DNA of 64,000 bases from Muricauda sp. SCSIO 64092 (GTDB lineage Bacteria > Bacteroidota > Bacteroidia > Flavobacteriales > Flavobacteriaceae): the NCBI RefSeq assembly GCF_023016285.1, contig NZ_CP095413.1, positions 5,346,501 through 5,410,500 of the forward strand, read 5' to 3'. Made by a program: the position numbers and the translations under genes. This document shows, one piece after another, positions 54,204-63,211 of this stretch. The stretch's first letter is position 1; each line of letters begins with the position of its first letter. The notes beneath the pieces are model-generated. The model made no database searches. It worked only from the letters and a program-made list of their open reading frames with translations, and was not told the origin of the DNA.

Positions 54204-55873
54204 CAGTACTGCTTTCCTTACTCCTTTTCGTTCATTGCAAACAGGCTCCCATAATCCCCACCGGCTTGGTCACCGAGAAAGCCATGGTGGTCTCCGCTCG
54301 CGAAGAAGCATCCAAAATTGGAGTCGCTATTATGGAGAAAGGCGGAAATGCCTTTGATGCCATGGTCGCTACGGAATTGGCTTTGGCGGTTGCCTACCCT
54401 TTTGCTGGAAATCTTGGCGGTGGTGGGTTTATGGTATATCGGAAAAAAAATGGTGAAGTAGGTGGTTTGGATTACAGGGAGAAAGCACCATTGGCCGCCC
54501 ATAGGGATATGTATCTGGATTCTTTGGGCAATGTAATTCCGAATATGAGTACGGTTGGCGCAACCGCGGTGGGTGTTCCGGGAACAGTGGCCGGTGTTTT
54601 TGAAGTACATGAAAAATTTGGTTCCCTACCCATCGCAACTATACTAAAACCTATCATTGCCCTTGCAAAAAAAGGGGTTGTGGTCACGGAAAAACAGGCA
54701 AAACGGCTGGAAGGATACCGAGAGCGTTTTATTGAAGTCAATGGGGATAGCACCAAATTCGCACATCCCTTTAAAGCTGGGGACACCATTAAATATCCTG
54801 CCCTGGCCGCCACATTGACCAAATTGTCGGTTGAAGGAAAAGACGGGTTCTATACCGGTGAAATTGCAAAAAAATTAGCTGATTTTATCCAAGGGAGAGG
54901 CGGTTTTATCACCACCGAGGATTTGGAAAAATATGAAGCCGTATGGAGACAGCCGATTATTTTTGAATATAAGGACCTGAAAATCATAAGTATGAGTCCG
55001 CCCAGTAGCGGTGGCGTTACCATGAACCAAATGTTCAAAATGATGGAGCCCTATGCCATTGGTGACTATGGACACAACTCCACCAAGGCCATTCAGCTGT
55101 TTACCGAAGCGGCTCGAAGGGCCTATGCCGACCGAAACTACTTCCTGGGCGACCCGGATTTTGTTGATATCCCAATAGATCTTTTGGTTGGCCAAAACTA
55201 TCTGGCGGAGCGGTTTTCCGACTTTTCCTTTGAAGCAGCAACCCCCTCAGAACGTGTTTCCCATGGTGTCGTGGAGGTTGTGGAAAGTATGGAAACCACC
55301 CACTACTCCATTGTTGATGATGAAGGAAATGCCATATCGGCCACCACCACTTTGAATGGGGGCTATGGCTCCAAGCTTTACCATCCCGAATTGGGCTTCT
55401 TTTTGAACAATGAAATGGACGATTTCAGTTCTAAGATCGGGGTGCCAAATATGTTTGGCCTTATTGGAGCGGAGGCCAATAGCATTGCACCGGAAAAACG
55501 GATGTTAAGTAGTATGACACCCACTATTGTAGAAAAGGACGGAGCACTCTATATGGTAGTTGGCACACCTGGTGGTTCCACCATCATTACCGCTGTTGCC
55601 CAGACCATCCTAAATGTATATGAATTCAATCTGAGTATGCAAGAGGCGGTTAACGCACCTCGTTTTCACCACCAGTGGTTACCGGATATGATCATGTTTG
55701 AAGAGGAAGGCTTTTCCACGGAGCTAAAGGAGGAACTCAAATCCAAAGGGTATCCCATTTTGGAAGGGAGGACCCGTATTATTGGTAAGGTGGATGCCAT
55801 TCGCATATTGCCCGATGGCCAATTGGAAGGAGGAGCCGATAAACGTGGGGATGATAAAGCAATGGGGTTTTAA
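54191..55873 (+). CDS. ggt: Gamma-glutamyltransferase
   Basis: A 560-residue Ntn-hydrolase. The signal peptide looks like a lipoprotein signal (LLFVHC). Self-cleavage should occur before Thr369 in METTHYSIVDD, making a large subunit of about 350 and a small one of 190 residues. Further marks are GGGGFMVYR, PPSSGGVTMNQM and GTPGGSTIITAV (the small-subunit oxyanion region). It transfers or hydrolyses gamma-glutamyl groups of glutathione and similar peptides in the periplasm. The start overlaps acpH, and the stop shares a base with an ATP-grasp gene, so translation is coupled. Confidence 0.93.
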   Translation: MRKLTVLLSLLLFVHCKQAPIIPTGLVTEKAMVVSAREEASKIGVAIMEKGGNAFDAMVATELALAVAYPFAGNLGGGGFMVYRKKNGEVGGLDYREKAPLAAHRDMYLDSLGNVIPNMSTVGATAVGVPGTVAGVFEVHEKFGSLPIATILKPIIALAKKGVVVTEKQAKRLEGYRERFIEVNGDSTKFAHPFKAGDTIKYPALAATLTKLSVEGKDGFYTGEIAKKLADFIQGRGGFITTEDLEKYEAVWRQPIIFEYKDLKIISMSPPSSGGVTMNQMFKMMEPYAIGDYGHNSTKAIQLFTEAARRAYADRNYFLGDPDFVDIPIDLLVGQNYLAERFSDFSFEAATPSERVSHGVVEVVESMETTHYSIVDDEGNAISATTTLNGGYGSKLYHPELGFFLNNEMDDFSSKIGVPNMFGLIGAEANSIAPEKRMLSSMTPTIVEKDGALYMVVGTPGGSTIITAVAQTILNVYEFNLSMQEAVNAPRFHHQWLPDMIMFEEEGFSTELKEELKSKGYPILEGRTRIIGKVDAIRILPDGQLEGGADKRGDDKAMGF

Positions 55874-56793
55874 TGGCTGGGTTGGATGTCGTATTACTTA
55901 CTGCCGATGCGTATTTGGATACGGAAACCCAAAATCCATTGGCGCGCAACGTGGTTTTGGAGGACGGCTTGGTTGCCGAGGCCTTAAAAAACGAAGGGTT
56001 GAATTTGGACATAAAATCGTGGTCCGATCCCCTATTTGATTGGAACAGCACGGATTATGTACTGATTCGTACGCCCTGGGACTATTTTGAACGCTTTGAA
56101 GATTTTATGCTATGGTTCCAAACCACTTCAAAACAAACCAAGTTCATCAATAGCGCGGCCCTTATCCATTGGAATATTGACAAGAATTATTTGAAGGAAC
56201 TTCAGGAAAGAGGTATCCGTTTGCCCAATACGTACTTTATTCCCTCGGCTTCAAACAGTTCACTGGAAGAAGCCATGGCCCTCGCCGAACAACAGTTCGG
56301 ACACAAATGTAATACCTGGGTATTGAAACCCTGTATTGCAGCGGGCGCGTTCAATACGTATAAATTTAGTACGGAACAAGCAAAAGGATATCAAGAGCGG
56401 TACAAAAAGCTGATTCAAAAGCAAGACTTTATGCTTCAGGAATTTCAACAAAGTGTTGTGCGCAAAGGGGAAATTTCCTTGATGTTGTTCAATGGCGAGT
56501 ATTCCCATGCCGTTCTTAAGAAAGCCAAACCCGGTGATTTTCGTGTACAGGATGATTATGGGGGTACGGTGGAATTGTACGAAGCTTCGAACAAAGAAAT
56601 TGCCTTTGCCCAAGAGGTAGTTCAGGTATGCAAGGAAATGCCATTGTATGCCCGGGTAGATATTTTGGAAGACAATAGGGGAAAACTCGCTTTGGCCGAA
56701 TTGGAAATTTTTGAGCCTGAACTTTGGTTCCGGTTTAAACCCAATTCCGCAAAAGCACTGGCCCATTCGATAAAAGAAACTTTTTTTACATGA
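55873..56793 (+). CDS. ATP-grasp fold protein of unknown substrate
   Basis: A 306-residue protein with the prokaryotic glutathione-synthetase-like ATP-grasp fold. The N-terminal domain (MAGLDVVLLTADAYLD) is followed by RTPWDYFERFEDFMLWF, a block seen in this clade. ATP-binding segments are WVLKPCIAAGAFNTYKF and LQEFQQSVVRKGEISLM; ARVDILEDNRGKLALAELEIFEPELW carries the metal-binding acidic residues. Its substrate is unknown, but position one base after ggt suggests a gamma-glutamyl or amino acid ligase. Cytoplasmic by lack of a signal. The next gene overlaps by 4 bases. Confidence 0.85.
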   Translation: MAGLDVVLLTADAYLDTETQNPLARNVVLEDGLVAEALKNEGLNLDIKSWSDPLFDWNSTDYVLIRTPWDYFERFEDFMLWFQTTSKQTKFINSAALIHWNIDKNYLKELQERGIRLPNTYFIPSASNSSLEEAMALAEQQFGHKCNTWVLKPCIAAGAFNTYKFSTEQAKGYQERYKKLIQKQDFMLQEFQQSVVRKGEISLMLFNGEYSHAVLKKAKPGDFRVQDDYGGTVELYEASNKEIAFAQEVVQVCKEMPLYARVDILEDNRGKLALAELEIFEPELWFRFKPNSAKALAHSIKETFFT

Positions 56794-57491
56794 AACGAAT
56801 TCTAAAGATTTTAGGAATTGGATTGGGATCGGTGATTCTTATCGGATTGATTTTTGGCATTATCGCCCATGAAGCCTTACCAGAAGGACGTACGGGTCCG
56901 GAGGCGGACAGACTCGCCCAAAAAATGTTGGACGCTTTGAACCATGAAAAATATAGCCAGACCCGCTATCTGGAATGGTCCTATCAAGGGGGGCGTAATC
57001 AGTATAAATGGGATAAGGAGCTGGGGCTATGCCAGGTAAAATGGGACGACCATGAAGTTGATTTAAACCTATCAAAACCTAATGAAAGTAAGGTCATAAA
57101 AAAGGGTGAGCCACTTCCAAAAGATGAAGGAAAGGCGATTGTGGAAAAAGCCTTGACCTATTTTAACAACGATTCCTTTTGGCTGGTAGCGCCATACAAG
57201 GTGTTCGATGCGGGAACCACACGCAGTATCGTGGTTTTGGAAGACGGCACGGAAGGTTTATTGATTACGTATAACAGTGGTGGGACCACACCAGGGGACA
57301 GTTATTTATGGGAGCTCAATCCCAATGGATTTCCCAATAGCTATAAAATGTGGGTGAAAATCATCCCCATAGGAGGATTGGAAGCCTCATGGGACGATTG
57401 GATGGAAGTGGAAAGCGGTGCTTTTTTACCCAAAAGTCATAAGTTGGGGCCTATTACCTTAAGTATGGGTGATGTAAAGGGGTACAACTAA
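56790..57491 (+). CDS. Single-pass membrane protein of unknown function
   Basis: A 233-residue protein with one N-terminal transmembrane helix (ILGIGLGSVILIGLIFGII) and a periplasmic domain of about 200 residues. Mature segments such as GPEADRLAQKMLDALNHEKY and WVKIIPIGGLEASWDDWM do not match a family I can name; a conserved pattern of Trp and Gly gives the look of a lipocalin- or DUF-type sensor domain. It overlaps the ATP-grasp gene by 4 bases, so it belongs to the ggt operon. Function unknown. Confidence 0.75.
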   Translation: MKRILKILGIGLGSVILIGLIFGIIAHEALPEGRTGPEADRLAQKMLDALNHEKYSQTRYLEWSYQGGRNQYKWDKELGLCQVKWDDHEVDLNLSKPNESKVIKKGEPLPKDEGKAIVEKALTYFNNDSFWLVAPYKVFDAGTTRSIVVLEDGTEGLLITYNSGGTTPGDSYLWELNPNGFPNSYKMWVKIIPIGGLEASWDDWMEVESGAFLPKSHKLGPITLSMGDVKGYN

Positions 57492-57526
57492 TTGCACAAA
57501 TCTTCTGAAACCGTTAACTTCATCCT

Positions 57527-58045
57527 ATGCTAAAAGGTCATGGAATTGTTTTTGCACTTGGGATGCTTTCGCTATGTTTTTTAGGGGCGTGCAATCCTAA
57601 AAATGAACCGCCCAAAGGGGTTGATCTTTCAAAGCACGCTGCAAAAATCAATTCCGAAGCTTCCCTTGAAAAAGGCAGCAGTTATCTTTCCGTATACTCC
57701 GATGTATACAGTTATTCCGAGCAATTAAAACACAGCTTAACGGCAACGATCAGTTTAAGGAACCTGGATGAATCCAATCCAATATACATTTACAGGGCAG
57801 AATATTTTGATACCAGTGGAAAAAAGATCCTGGACTACGTACCACAGCCCATTGCATTAAAACCTTTGGAGACCATAAACATCATCATTGAAGAGACTGA
57901 TGAAAGTGGTGGCACCGGAGCTAATTTTGTTTTCGATTGGGCAATTCCCAAGGGCGGTATTGAACCGTTGTTTGAAGCCATAATGATTTCTACCAAAGGG
58001 CAACAAGGGCTTTCCTTTGCCACTACGGGACATCGTATTAGATGA
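57527..58045 (+). CDS. DUF3124 lipoprotein
   Basis: A 172-residue lipoprotein (lipobox FLGAC) of the DUF3124 family. The domain runs over about 48-165 with YLSVYSDVYSYSEQLKHSLTATISLRN at its start, and GATISLR-like plus YVPQPIALKPLETINIIIEE as further marks. The function of DUF3124 is unknown; it is periplasmic. It follows the ggt operon after 35 bases and is convergent with the split potassium-channel gene, with only 15 bases between stops. Confidence 0.88.
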   Translation: MLKGHGIVFALGMLSLCFLGACNPKNEPPKGVDLSKHAAKINSEASLEKGSSYLSVYSDVYSYSEQLKHSLTATISLRNLDESNPIYIYRAEYFDTSGKKILDYVPQPIALKPLETINIIIEETDESGGTGANFVFDWAIPKGGIEPLFEAIMISTKGQQGLSFATTGHRIR

Positions 58046-58060
58046 GTCTTTGGAGGTGGA

Positions 58061-58287
58061 TCATAGTTCAGTCAGTCCAAACTCGGATAGGATGATCTCC
58101 CATTCCTGGGTCTCCGCAATTTCCAATATCCGTTGTGAAATGGCCTGTTCCAATACTACGGCGTCCTTTTTGATTCCAAAGGCATAAAACTGCACATCAA
58201 ACTTCAGGGGTAATAGTTCCAATTGCTTTAAGTCGGCATCTTTCTTAATTCGATATTGCAGGATGGGTTCGTCATAAATAAAGGCAT
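58061..58287 (-). pseudogene. 3' fragment of GluR-type potassium channel gene
   Basis: On the minus strand, codons from GCC (58286-58284) to TGA (58063-58061) encode AFIYDEPILQYRIKKDAD and on to SEFGLTEL, a perfect C-terminal lobe of a bacterial glutamate-receptor-like channel. The 5' part lies 2.3 kb away at 60580-61446. Joined at the GCAT repeated at 58284-58287 and 60605-60608 the protein reads NHQLDAFIYDEP without a break, about 354 residues, the usual length of the family. The fragment has no start of its own and continues in frame into inserted DNA. Confidence 0.9.
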
Positions 58288-58301
58288 GAATAAAAACAAT
58301 T

Positions 58302-59399
58302 CTATTCCGGAAAGAATGAACTATCTTTAAAATTGGTTAGTTTCCTTCTTAGTTTTTCTTCATTCACAAAAATCCTACTTGCAGCGTAATTCCTTTTTAT
58401 GAATTCTTGAGATACCTTTTCCGGATCGCCCTCTAGGTCCTTTCGTTTAAAAAGGTGAACTCTATTGCATCTATTAGAGTTGAATAACTCAGCCAGTAAT
58501 GTTTTATCTGTAGTGCCCAAAGAATGCCCCAACACTAATATTTGGTAGACATTAAAACTTTCCAAAGCGGATTCATAAATTTGGTTGTAATTCGAGTCTC
58601 TTTGATATTCAAAGGTCTTGAAATAGGTAAGAAATTCGTCGATTTCCAATTCCTTAATTTCTTCATAGTCTGAATTCTTGTCATTCCCATATCCGAAAAT
58701 AATATCATCATCCGCTAATGAACCATGCATATAGTTTAATTTATATTTCAAACCATTTCCAAAACTTTCCAAATAAGGTTCAATGGTATTGGTATAGTTG
58801 AAATTAACGATGTAAACGTTTTTTACATTGACCAAATGTTTTTCGAAAAAAGACTGGACATTGGGGGATTTGGTTATTTCTATAGAGTTAAGGTATTTGG
58901 ACAATAGAGTTTTTATCTCAGCAAACTCCTCGTTTAGCTTTTTCAAATTGGTTGTATCAAACTTAATTCCCTTCTTTATTGCCTCATTTTTAAAACTAAC
59001 TAGCTCAGAGAAATAGGCGTTTTCAATATCGAACCAGTTTAGATATTGGCTATCATATAGTTTTCCAAGTAAGGAATTGCTTATAAACTGTTGGATTTCT
59101 GATGGTTTTTCTTTTAGATATTGTACTACTTTTTCAGGTCTATTCTGTAAAATCTCCCACCAAATCACATCCATATAATTGTCGAGGTCAACCTCACTAA
59201 CAGTTTTTTTTAAAATTTGATCTATGAAATCTCGTTTGAATAAACCATTACTTTTCTCTGCATTCCTAACAATATTTTCAAGACCAAGTACAATTTCATT
59301 TTCTATTAAGTGATCTGCAAAATCTGAAAAACGGGTTTTTAAATCGTGGGCAAGGTCAAAACCATTGCCAATAATCATGATGATGTTTTGGGTATACAT
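58302..59399 (-). CDS. AbiH family abortive-infection protein
   Basis: A 365-residue protein of the AbiH family (first described in Lactococcus phage resistance, about 346 residues). Characteristic blocks are IIMIIGNGFDLAHDLKTRF at the N-terminus, VNFNYTNTIEP, MHGSLADDDIIFGYGN and VLGHSLGTTDK. No signal peptide; cytoplasmic. The mechanism of AbiH is not known; some predictions group it with SIR2-like NAD hydrolases, but the sequence alone does not prove this. It lies divergently beside a RhuM-Fic gene, with 217 bases between, and the two make up the whole insert in the channel gene. Confidence 0.88.
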   Translation of the reverse strand: MYTQNIIMIIGNGFDLAHDLKTRFSDFADHLIENEIVLGLENIVRNAEKSNGLFKRDFIDQILKKTVSEVDLDNYMDVIWWEILQNRPEKVVQYLKEKPSEIQQFISNSLLGKLYDSQYLNWFDIENAYFSELVSFKNEAIKKGIKFDTTNLKKLNEEFAEIKTLLSKYLNSIEITKSPNVQSFFEKHLVNVKNVYIVNFNYTNTIEPYLESFGNGLKYKLNYMHGSLADDDIIFGYGNDKNSDYEEIKELEIDEFLTYFKTFEYQRDSNYNQIYESALESFNVYQILVLGHSLGTTDKTLLAELFNSNRCNRVHLFKRKDLEGDPEKVSQEFIKRNYAASRIFVNEEKLRRKLTNFKDSSFFPE

Positions 59400-59616
59400 A
59401 TTTTTTTACTTGTAATAAATATCTCACTTTAATTATGTTTGGACAACCTCAGATTTTACGAACCTAAGCCTATTTTTTACGAAACTTAAAGTTTACGTGG
59501 CCCCAGTTATGGCAATATCACTCACTATTTGTTCAACTGTTTAAAAAAAGGATTTCTTTTGAGCCAAAAATTTCAGTAGTTTTTATTTTTAATAGTAGTT
59601 ATTAATTTAAGCCTTA

Positions 59617-60579
59617 ATGAACAAGGGAGAGATTATATTATATGATGACAAGCCAAGTATAGAAATTCGACTGTATGATGATACCATTTGGTTAAATCAA
59701 AAACAAATGGCTGAGTTGTTTGATAGGGATAGTGATACCATAGGTCTGCATTTAAAGAATATTTTTTCTTCTAAAGAATTGGATAAAAAAGCAACTACCG
59801 AGAAATACTCGGTGGTTCAAAAAGAGGGAAACAGACAAGTAAGGCGTAACGTACTATTTTATAATCTTGATGCAATAATATCCGTTGGTTACCGTGTAAA
59901 CTCAAAACGAGGTACTCAATTCAGAATTTGGGCCAATAGTGTTTTAAAGGAATATTTGGTCAAGGGCTACGTTATAAATGAAAAACGGTTGGCTCAAAAA
60001 GAAGAAGAAATTCAAATACTTAAAAACGGGATTTCAATACTAGGAAGAGCAATAGAAGAAAAGTCAAATGATAACAATGAGTGGTTAAGACAATTTGCCA
60101 AAGGCTTAGAACTACTTGATGATTATGATCATGAGAGTTTAGACAAGAAAGGACTGACGAAAAAGAAGACCACTTACCCGAGCTTGGGAGAATATCAAAA
60201 GCTCGTGGAGCAAATGCGTAAGGAGTTTGATTCAGATGTATTCGGGAAGGAAAAGGACAAAAATTTTCAAAGCTCATTAGCGCAGATTGAAAAAGGTTTT
60301 GGAACAAAGGATTTCTATCCTACAATAGAGGGAAAAGCTGCAACCTTACTCTATCTGATTACCAAAAACCATTCTTTTATAGATGGTAATAAGCGTATTG
60401 CTGCAGCCTGCTTCCTCAAGTTTCTTAGTGCAAACAATATGCTTGTTTCCCGAAAAGGAAAACCCATAATAAGTAATGATACACTGGCAAGCTTAACTCT
60501 TTTTATTGCCTCGAGCAAGCCAGAGGAAATGGAAACGGTAAAACAATTGGTAATTAGTGTTTTAAATCGAAATAGATGA
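59617..60579 (+). CDS. RhuM N-domain fused to a Doc-like Fic domain
   Basis: A 320-residue protein. Residues about 1-140 form the virulence RhuM domain (IWLNQKQMAELFDRDSDTIG, NVLFYNLDAIISVGYRVNS), a probable DNA-binding or KilA-like region. The C-terminal 130 residues are a Fic/Doc domain with HSFIDGNKRIAA. Canonical Fic is HPFxxGNGRxxR; here Lys replaces the second Gly and the final Arg is missing, as in the Doc toxin, so kinase-like activity or loss of AMPylation is possible. A coiled coil (KRLAQKEEEIQILK) joins the parts. No antitoxin gene is next to it; the RhuM part may self-regulate. Confidence 0.85.
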   Translation: MNKGEIILYDDKPSIEIRLYDDTIWLNQKQMAELFDRDSDTIGLHLKNIFSSKELDKKATTEKYSVVQKEGNRQVRRNVLFYNLDAIISVGYRVNSKRGTQFRIWANSVLKEYLVKGYVINEKRLAQKEEEIQILKNGISILGRAIEEKSNDNNEWLRQFAKGLELLDDYDHESLDKKGLTKKKTTYPSLGEYQKLVEQMRKEFDSDVFGKEKDKNFQSSLAQIEKGFGTKDFYPTIEGKAATLLYLITKNHSFIDGNKRIAAACFLKFLSANNMLVSRKGKPIISNDTLASLTLFIASSKPEEMETVKQLVISVLNRNR

Positions 60580-61446
60580 TTAAGGCTTAGAAAGCTCAAA
60601 AAAAGCATCCAATTGATGGTTCTTTAAGGCTTTTAGACCGGGGACAACCCCTTCAAACTCTTCAACATCCTTAAAAAAATGGACTTTTAAAAAATCCCTG
60701 GCCTCGGAACCTTTTATAGTGCCTACCTTTCGTTCTTTAAATGCATTAAAACTATCATTGCTGTTCGCAAGTTGATCGACCGTGAGACTGGAGGCAATAC
60801 TTGCCGTTAACCCGGAAACAAAGAGCAATCCACTGAGCATTAGCCCCATTGCTGCAATTTTGCCCCCTCTGGTCCTTGGGGATTTATCGCCATACCCTAC
60901 AGTGGTCAGGGTTACGGCGGACCACCATAGTCCGTCCCAAACCCCTTTATGGTTTTTACGGAACTCTGGATTTCCCCTGCGTTCAAAAAACCATGCAACC
61001 GTACCAAAGAAAAGTAGAATAACGAGCAGTAGCAAAAACCCTTTTAGGAAATTCAACTTAAAGAACGAAGCAATAAACTGTCGCAGTTTTTGAAAAGAGG
61101 ATTCTTGTGCCACGGCAACCGAAGAATGTGAGGCAAAAAACGAATGCGTAAATTCCATATCCTTACTTCTATGGCCCGTAATGGTCAAGGGATTGATGGA
61201 CACATCCACATCGCCGCGTTTTAGGGCATCCAACATGTCGGAGAAATTCATTTGCTTCAGCTTGTATTCCAGTTCCAGGTCGTTCGCCACCTGCCTCCAA
61301 AGCCAAACATTTATTCCCTCCAACAAGCCATCTTCCTGAATGATAAATGGCGCTGCGGGTGCGTAGGCCACCACTAAGGTATCCTTGGAGGCCTGTCCCA
61401 TTAAAAACTGAATGGTCATAAAGAACAGAAGTAATGGTTTGGTCAT
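60580..61446 (-). pseudogene. 5' part of GluR-type potassium channel gene, disrupted
   Basis: A 288-residue open frame with a signal peptide (ending MGQAS), the first lobe of an extracellular solute-binding domain (LVVAYAPAAPFIIQ), a transmembrane helix, the K+ filter TVGYGD at 182-187 and the next helix, then half of the second binding lobe. Homology ends at Ala281; the last residues (FFELSKP) come from inserted DNA. Families of this kind (GluR0-like) are K+ channels gated by an amino acid. Without the last 73 residues the ligand lobe is incomplete, so the channel is probably non-functional or constitutively altered. Confidence 0.9.
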
Positions 61447-61588
61447 ACGCTTGACTGGTATTTCAATTTAAATACATCGATTCGTCGTCACCCATAAAAA
61501 TTTTGAACAATTTGGGGTACAATGACCTATATCATTGTTAATAAAAGAAGTTCCCCATAGTTTCGTACCCGATTTAAATATAATCAAT

Positions 61589-62032
61589 ATGGTAGCTAGA
61601 ACTAAATCACTGATTGCAATTGCCTTACTGACTTGCTGTATTATGTATGCACAAAAGGGTTTTGAAAAGGAAATAGGGTTTGATGATGATCCAATTCCAA
61701 TAGAATTGATCGAATTGAACGGTGTAGTGAGTAGTGTTTATGAAGCTTCTTGTGATTTTACCTATGGAAAATCCGAAACGGAACTTCATCTTTTGGTCTT
61801 AACCGATGAAGAACAAGAAGTACATGTCCATTTAGGACCGGTTTGGGCCACCTCCATCTGGACTGATGGTGTAGAAGGACATGTCGTTAGCCTTATTGTT
61901 TTCTCCATAGAGCATCTTCCCCATAACCATTACGTTGCCAAAGAACTACATTGGGACGGCCATAATGCGGAATTTAGGGATGAATATTTAAAACCATTTT
62001 GGGTCAACGGCTATAACCAAGGAATTTGGTAA
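61589..62032 (+). CDS. Exported protein of unknown function
   Basis: A 147-residue exported protein; ATG 61589 gives a signal peptide ending MYAQ, whereas the open frame begins 18 residues earlier. The mature part has a short beta-sandwich look (ELNGVVSSVYEASCDFTYGKSETELHLLVL) followed by His-rich segments (HVHLGPVW, HLPHNHYVAKELHWDGHN). The seven or so His residues might bind a metal, but no family is known to me. It is divergent from the channel fragment. Confidence 0.7.
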   Translation: MVARTKSLIAIALLTCCIMYAQKGFEKEIGFDDDPIPIELIELNGVVSSVYEASCDFTYGKSETELHLLVLTDEEQEVHVHLGPVWATSIWTDGVEGHVVSLIVFSIEHLPHNHYVAKELHWDGHNAEFRDEYLKPFWVNGYNQGIW

Positions 62033-62713
62033 AATCCAGGCAGGTAGTACAGGAACGTTAGGACTTTCGGTTAAAATCATTTTTACCTGTATTACCTGCT
62101 TTTTCCATACCACCATCCGTGATACGTTTTAAATGGAAGCAGGTAAAAACCGTCCATTCGAATTTTTCCCATAAGAAAGGCCTGCCTACCGGATACAGAC
62201 AGGTCTAAGCGGTGTGCTGCGCACGGGCTGTTTCCCATTTGTCCTATAATTAGCCGTGGCGCCTGTGCTGGGCGTAGTCGAAGCATCAAAACCCATCCGT
62301 ATCGAACAGCACCTGCCCAAAAGGCAAGATAGGCGTTCGGGCGTGTTGCCGCGCGCCAACGCTTATGGCCTTCATAAAGGCAAATGCCTTTGCATTTTCT
62401 TTTATACACCATTCCCAGCCGCTTGGCCCAGACCAAAAAAGGCTAGCCTTTCGTCCTTTTTCGTAATTCTCGTAAACTGGAAAATCCAGGAAAGATTTTT
62501 TCTGGAAATTCCTTGCCCGCGGCAGTCAGGCCCGCAAGTTTGCCTCAAAAGCTTAGGACGATTTTTTGGAAAGTCTAGTAGACTTTTCAAAAAACGGGCC
62601 AGATGGTAGCGTTGGCAAAAGAGCATAAATTTCTAAGCACTTGCTTACCCCAATATATTGAGCTTATCAATGAACCCATTTAGCCATTTGAAAAAGTCTA
62701 AATGAGTTCAACA
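62033..62713. other. Structured, G+C-richer intergenic region of 681 bases
   Basis: No gene is supported; open frames on both strands lack a start context and family look. Hairpins are frequent: GCCTGCC/GACAGGT-like near 62184-62206, GGCAAATGCC near 62383-62392, and AAAGTCTAGTAGACTTT near 62568-62584. The 9-base word GCCAACGCT at about 62356 recurs inverted (AGCGTTGGC) at about 62605, bounding some 260 bases. This could be a non-coding RNA, a cassette recombination site or decayed mobile DNA. Confidence 0.4.
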
Positions 62714-63211
62714 TTAAAACAGTTGTTGAATAGTTTTCATTGATAAAAACATTTTACCGCTATCTGGAAGTTTTATAAAACCATATTTTGTGTAAAAGCT
62801 GTCCGCATCTTCATCAATTGGGTCCACAATTACCGCAAATGAGCCAATCTCTTTTGAAACCAAATAACTTCTTTTTAATGCTTCTATTAGAAGTTTCTTT
62901 CCAAGACCTTTTCCTTTGAATTTGGTGTCAACAGCTAATCTGCCAAGTAAACTTGTTGGAATTGAAGTATATGATTTGGGAAGTTTTTTCTTAAAGCTTT
63001 CGGGGACCTGTTCAAGAGGGATACTATTATTGGATAGGGTGAAATATCCTTGCACTATTTTGTCTTCCTCAACAAAAACAAAGCAAGCCGATAATTTTCT
63101 CTTAACATCTTGACCTGCTTGTTTTTGAATATAATTGTCGAGCATCTCTTTTCCACAAGAAAACTCTTTTTTGATATGGGAACTATCTAAACTCTCTGTT
63201 AGAAAAATCAT
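62714..63211 (-). CDS. GNAT-family toxin of a type II toxin-antitoxin pair
   Basis: A 165-residue Gcn5-type acetyltransferase. The acetyl-CoA loop is KFKGKGLGKKLLIEAL; VDPIDEDADSFYTKYGF holds the conserved Tyr near the C-terminus. The size and the overlap of its start by 4 bases with a DUF1778 antitoxin gene fit TacT/AtaT-type toxins, which acetylate aminoacyl-tRNA and stop translation. Which tRNA would be hit cannot be told. The two genes form one minus-strand operon with CGTAC operator repeats upstream of the antitoxin. Confidence 0.9.
   Translation of the reverse strand: MIFLTESLDSSHIKKEFSCGKEMLDNYIQKQAGQDVKRKLSACFVFVEEDKIVQGYFTLSNNSIPLEQVPESFKKKLPKSYTSIPTSLLGRLAVDTKFKGKGLGKKLLIEALKRSYLVSKEIGSFAVIVDPIDEDADSFYTKYGFIKLPDSGKMFLSMKTIQQLF

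Larger units (their letters stand above)
58288..60604. mobile_element. 2.3-kb inserted defence-like cassette (AbiH + RhuM-Fic)
   Basis: Defined by the reconstructed channel gene: host sequence resumes exactly at GCAT on both sides, a 4-base direct repeat or microhomology. The insert is visibly A+T-rich and contains two divergent genes, AbiH and RhuM-Fic. No transposase, integrase or terminal inverted repeat is visible at the ends (GAATAAAAAC and AGCTCAAAAAAA), so the mechanism is unknown. Confidence 0.75.

Noticed and set aside
58288..60604. The AbiH/RhuM insert as an insertion sequence
   Set aside because: No transposase and no terminal inverted repeats; GCAT on both sides may be microhomology rather than a true target duplication.
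62092..62626. Three overlapping frames of 74-117 codons on both strands
   Set aside because: They lie in the hairpin-rich block, show arginine/proline-rich low-complexity translation and no conserved motif.
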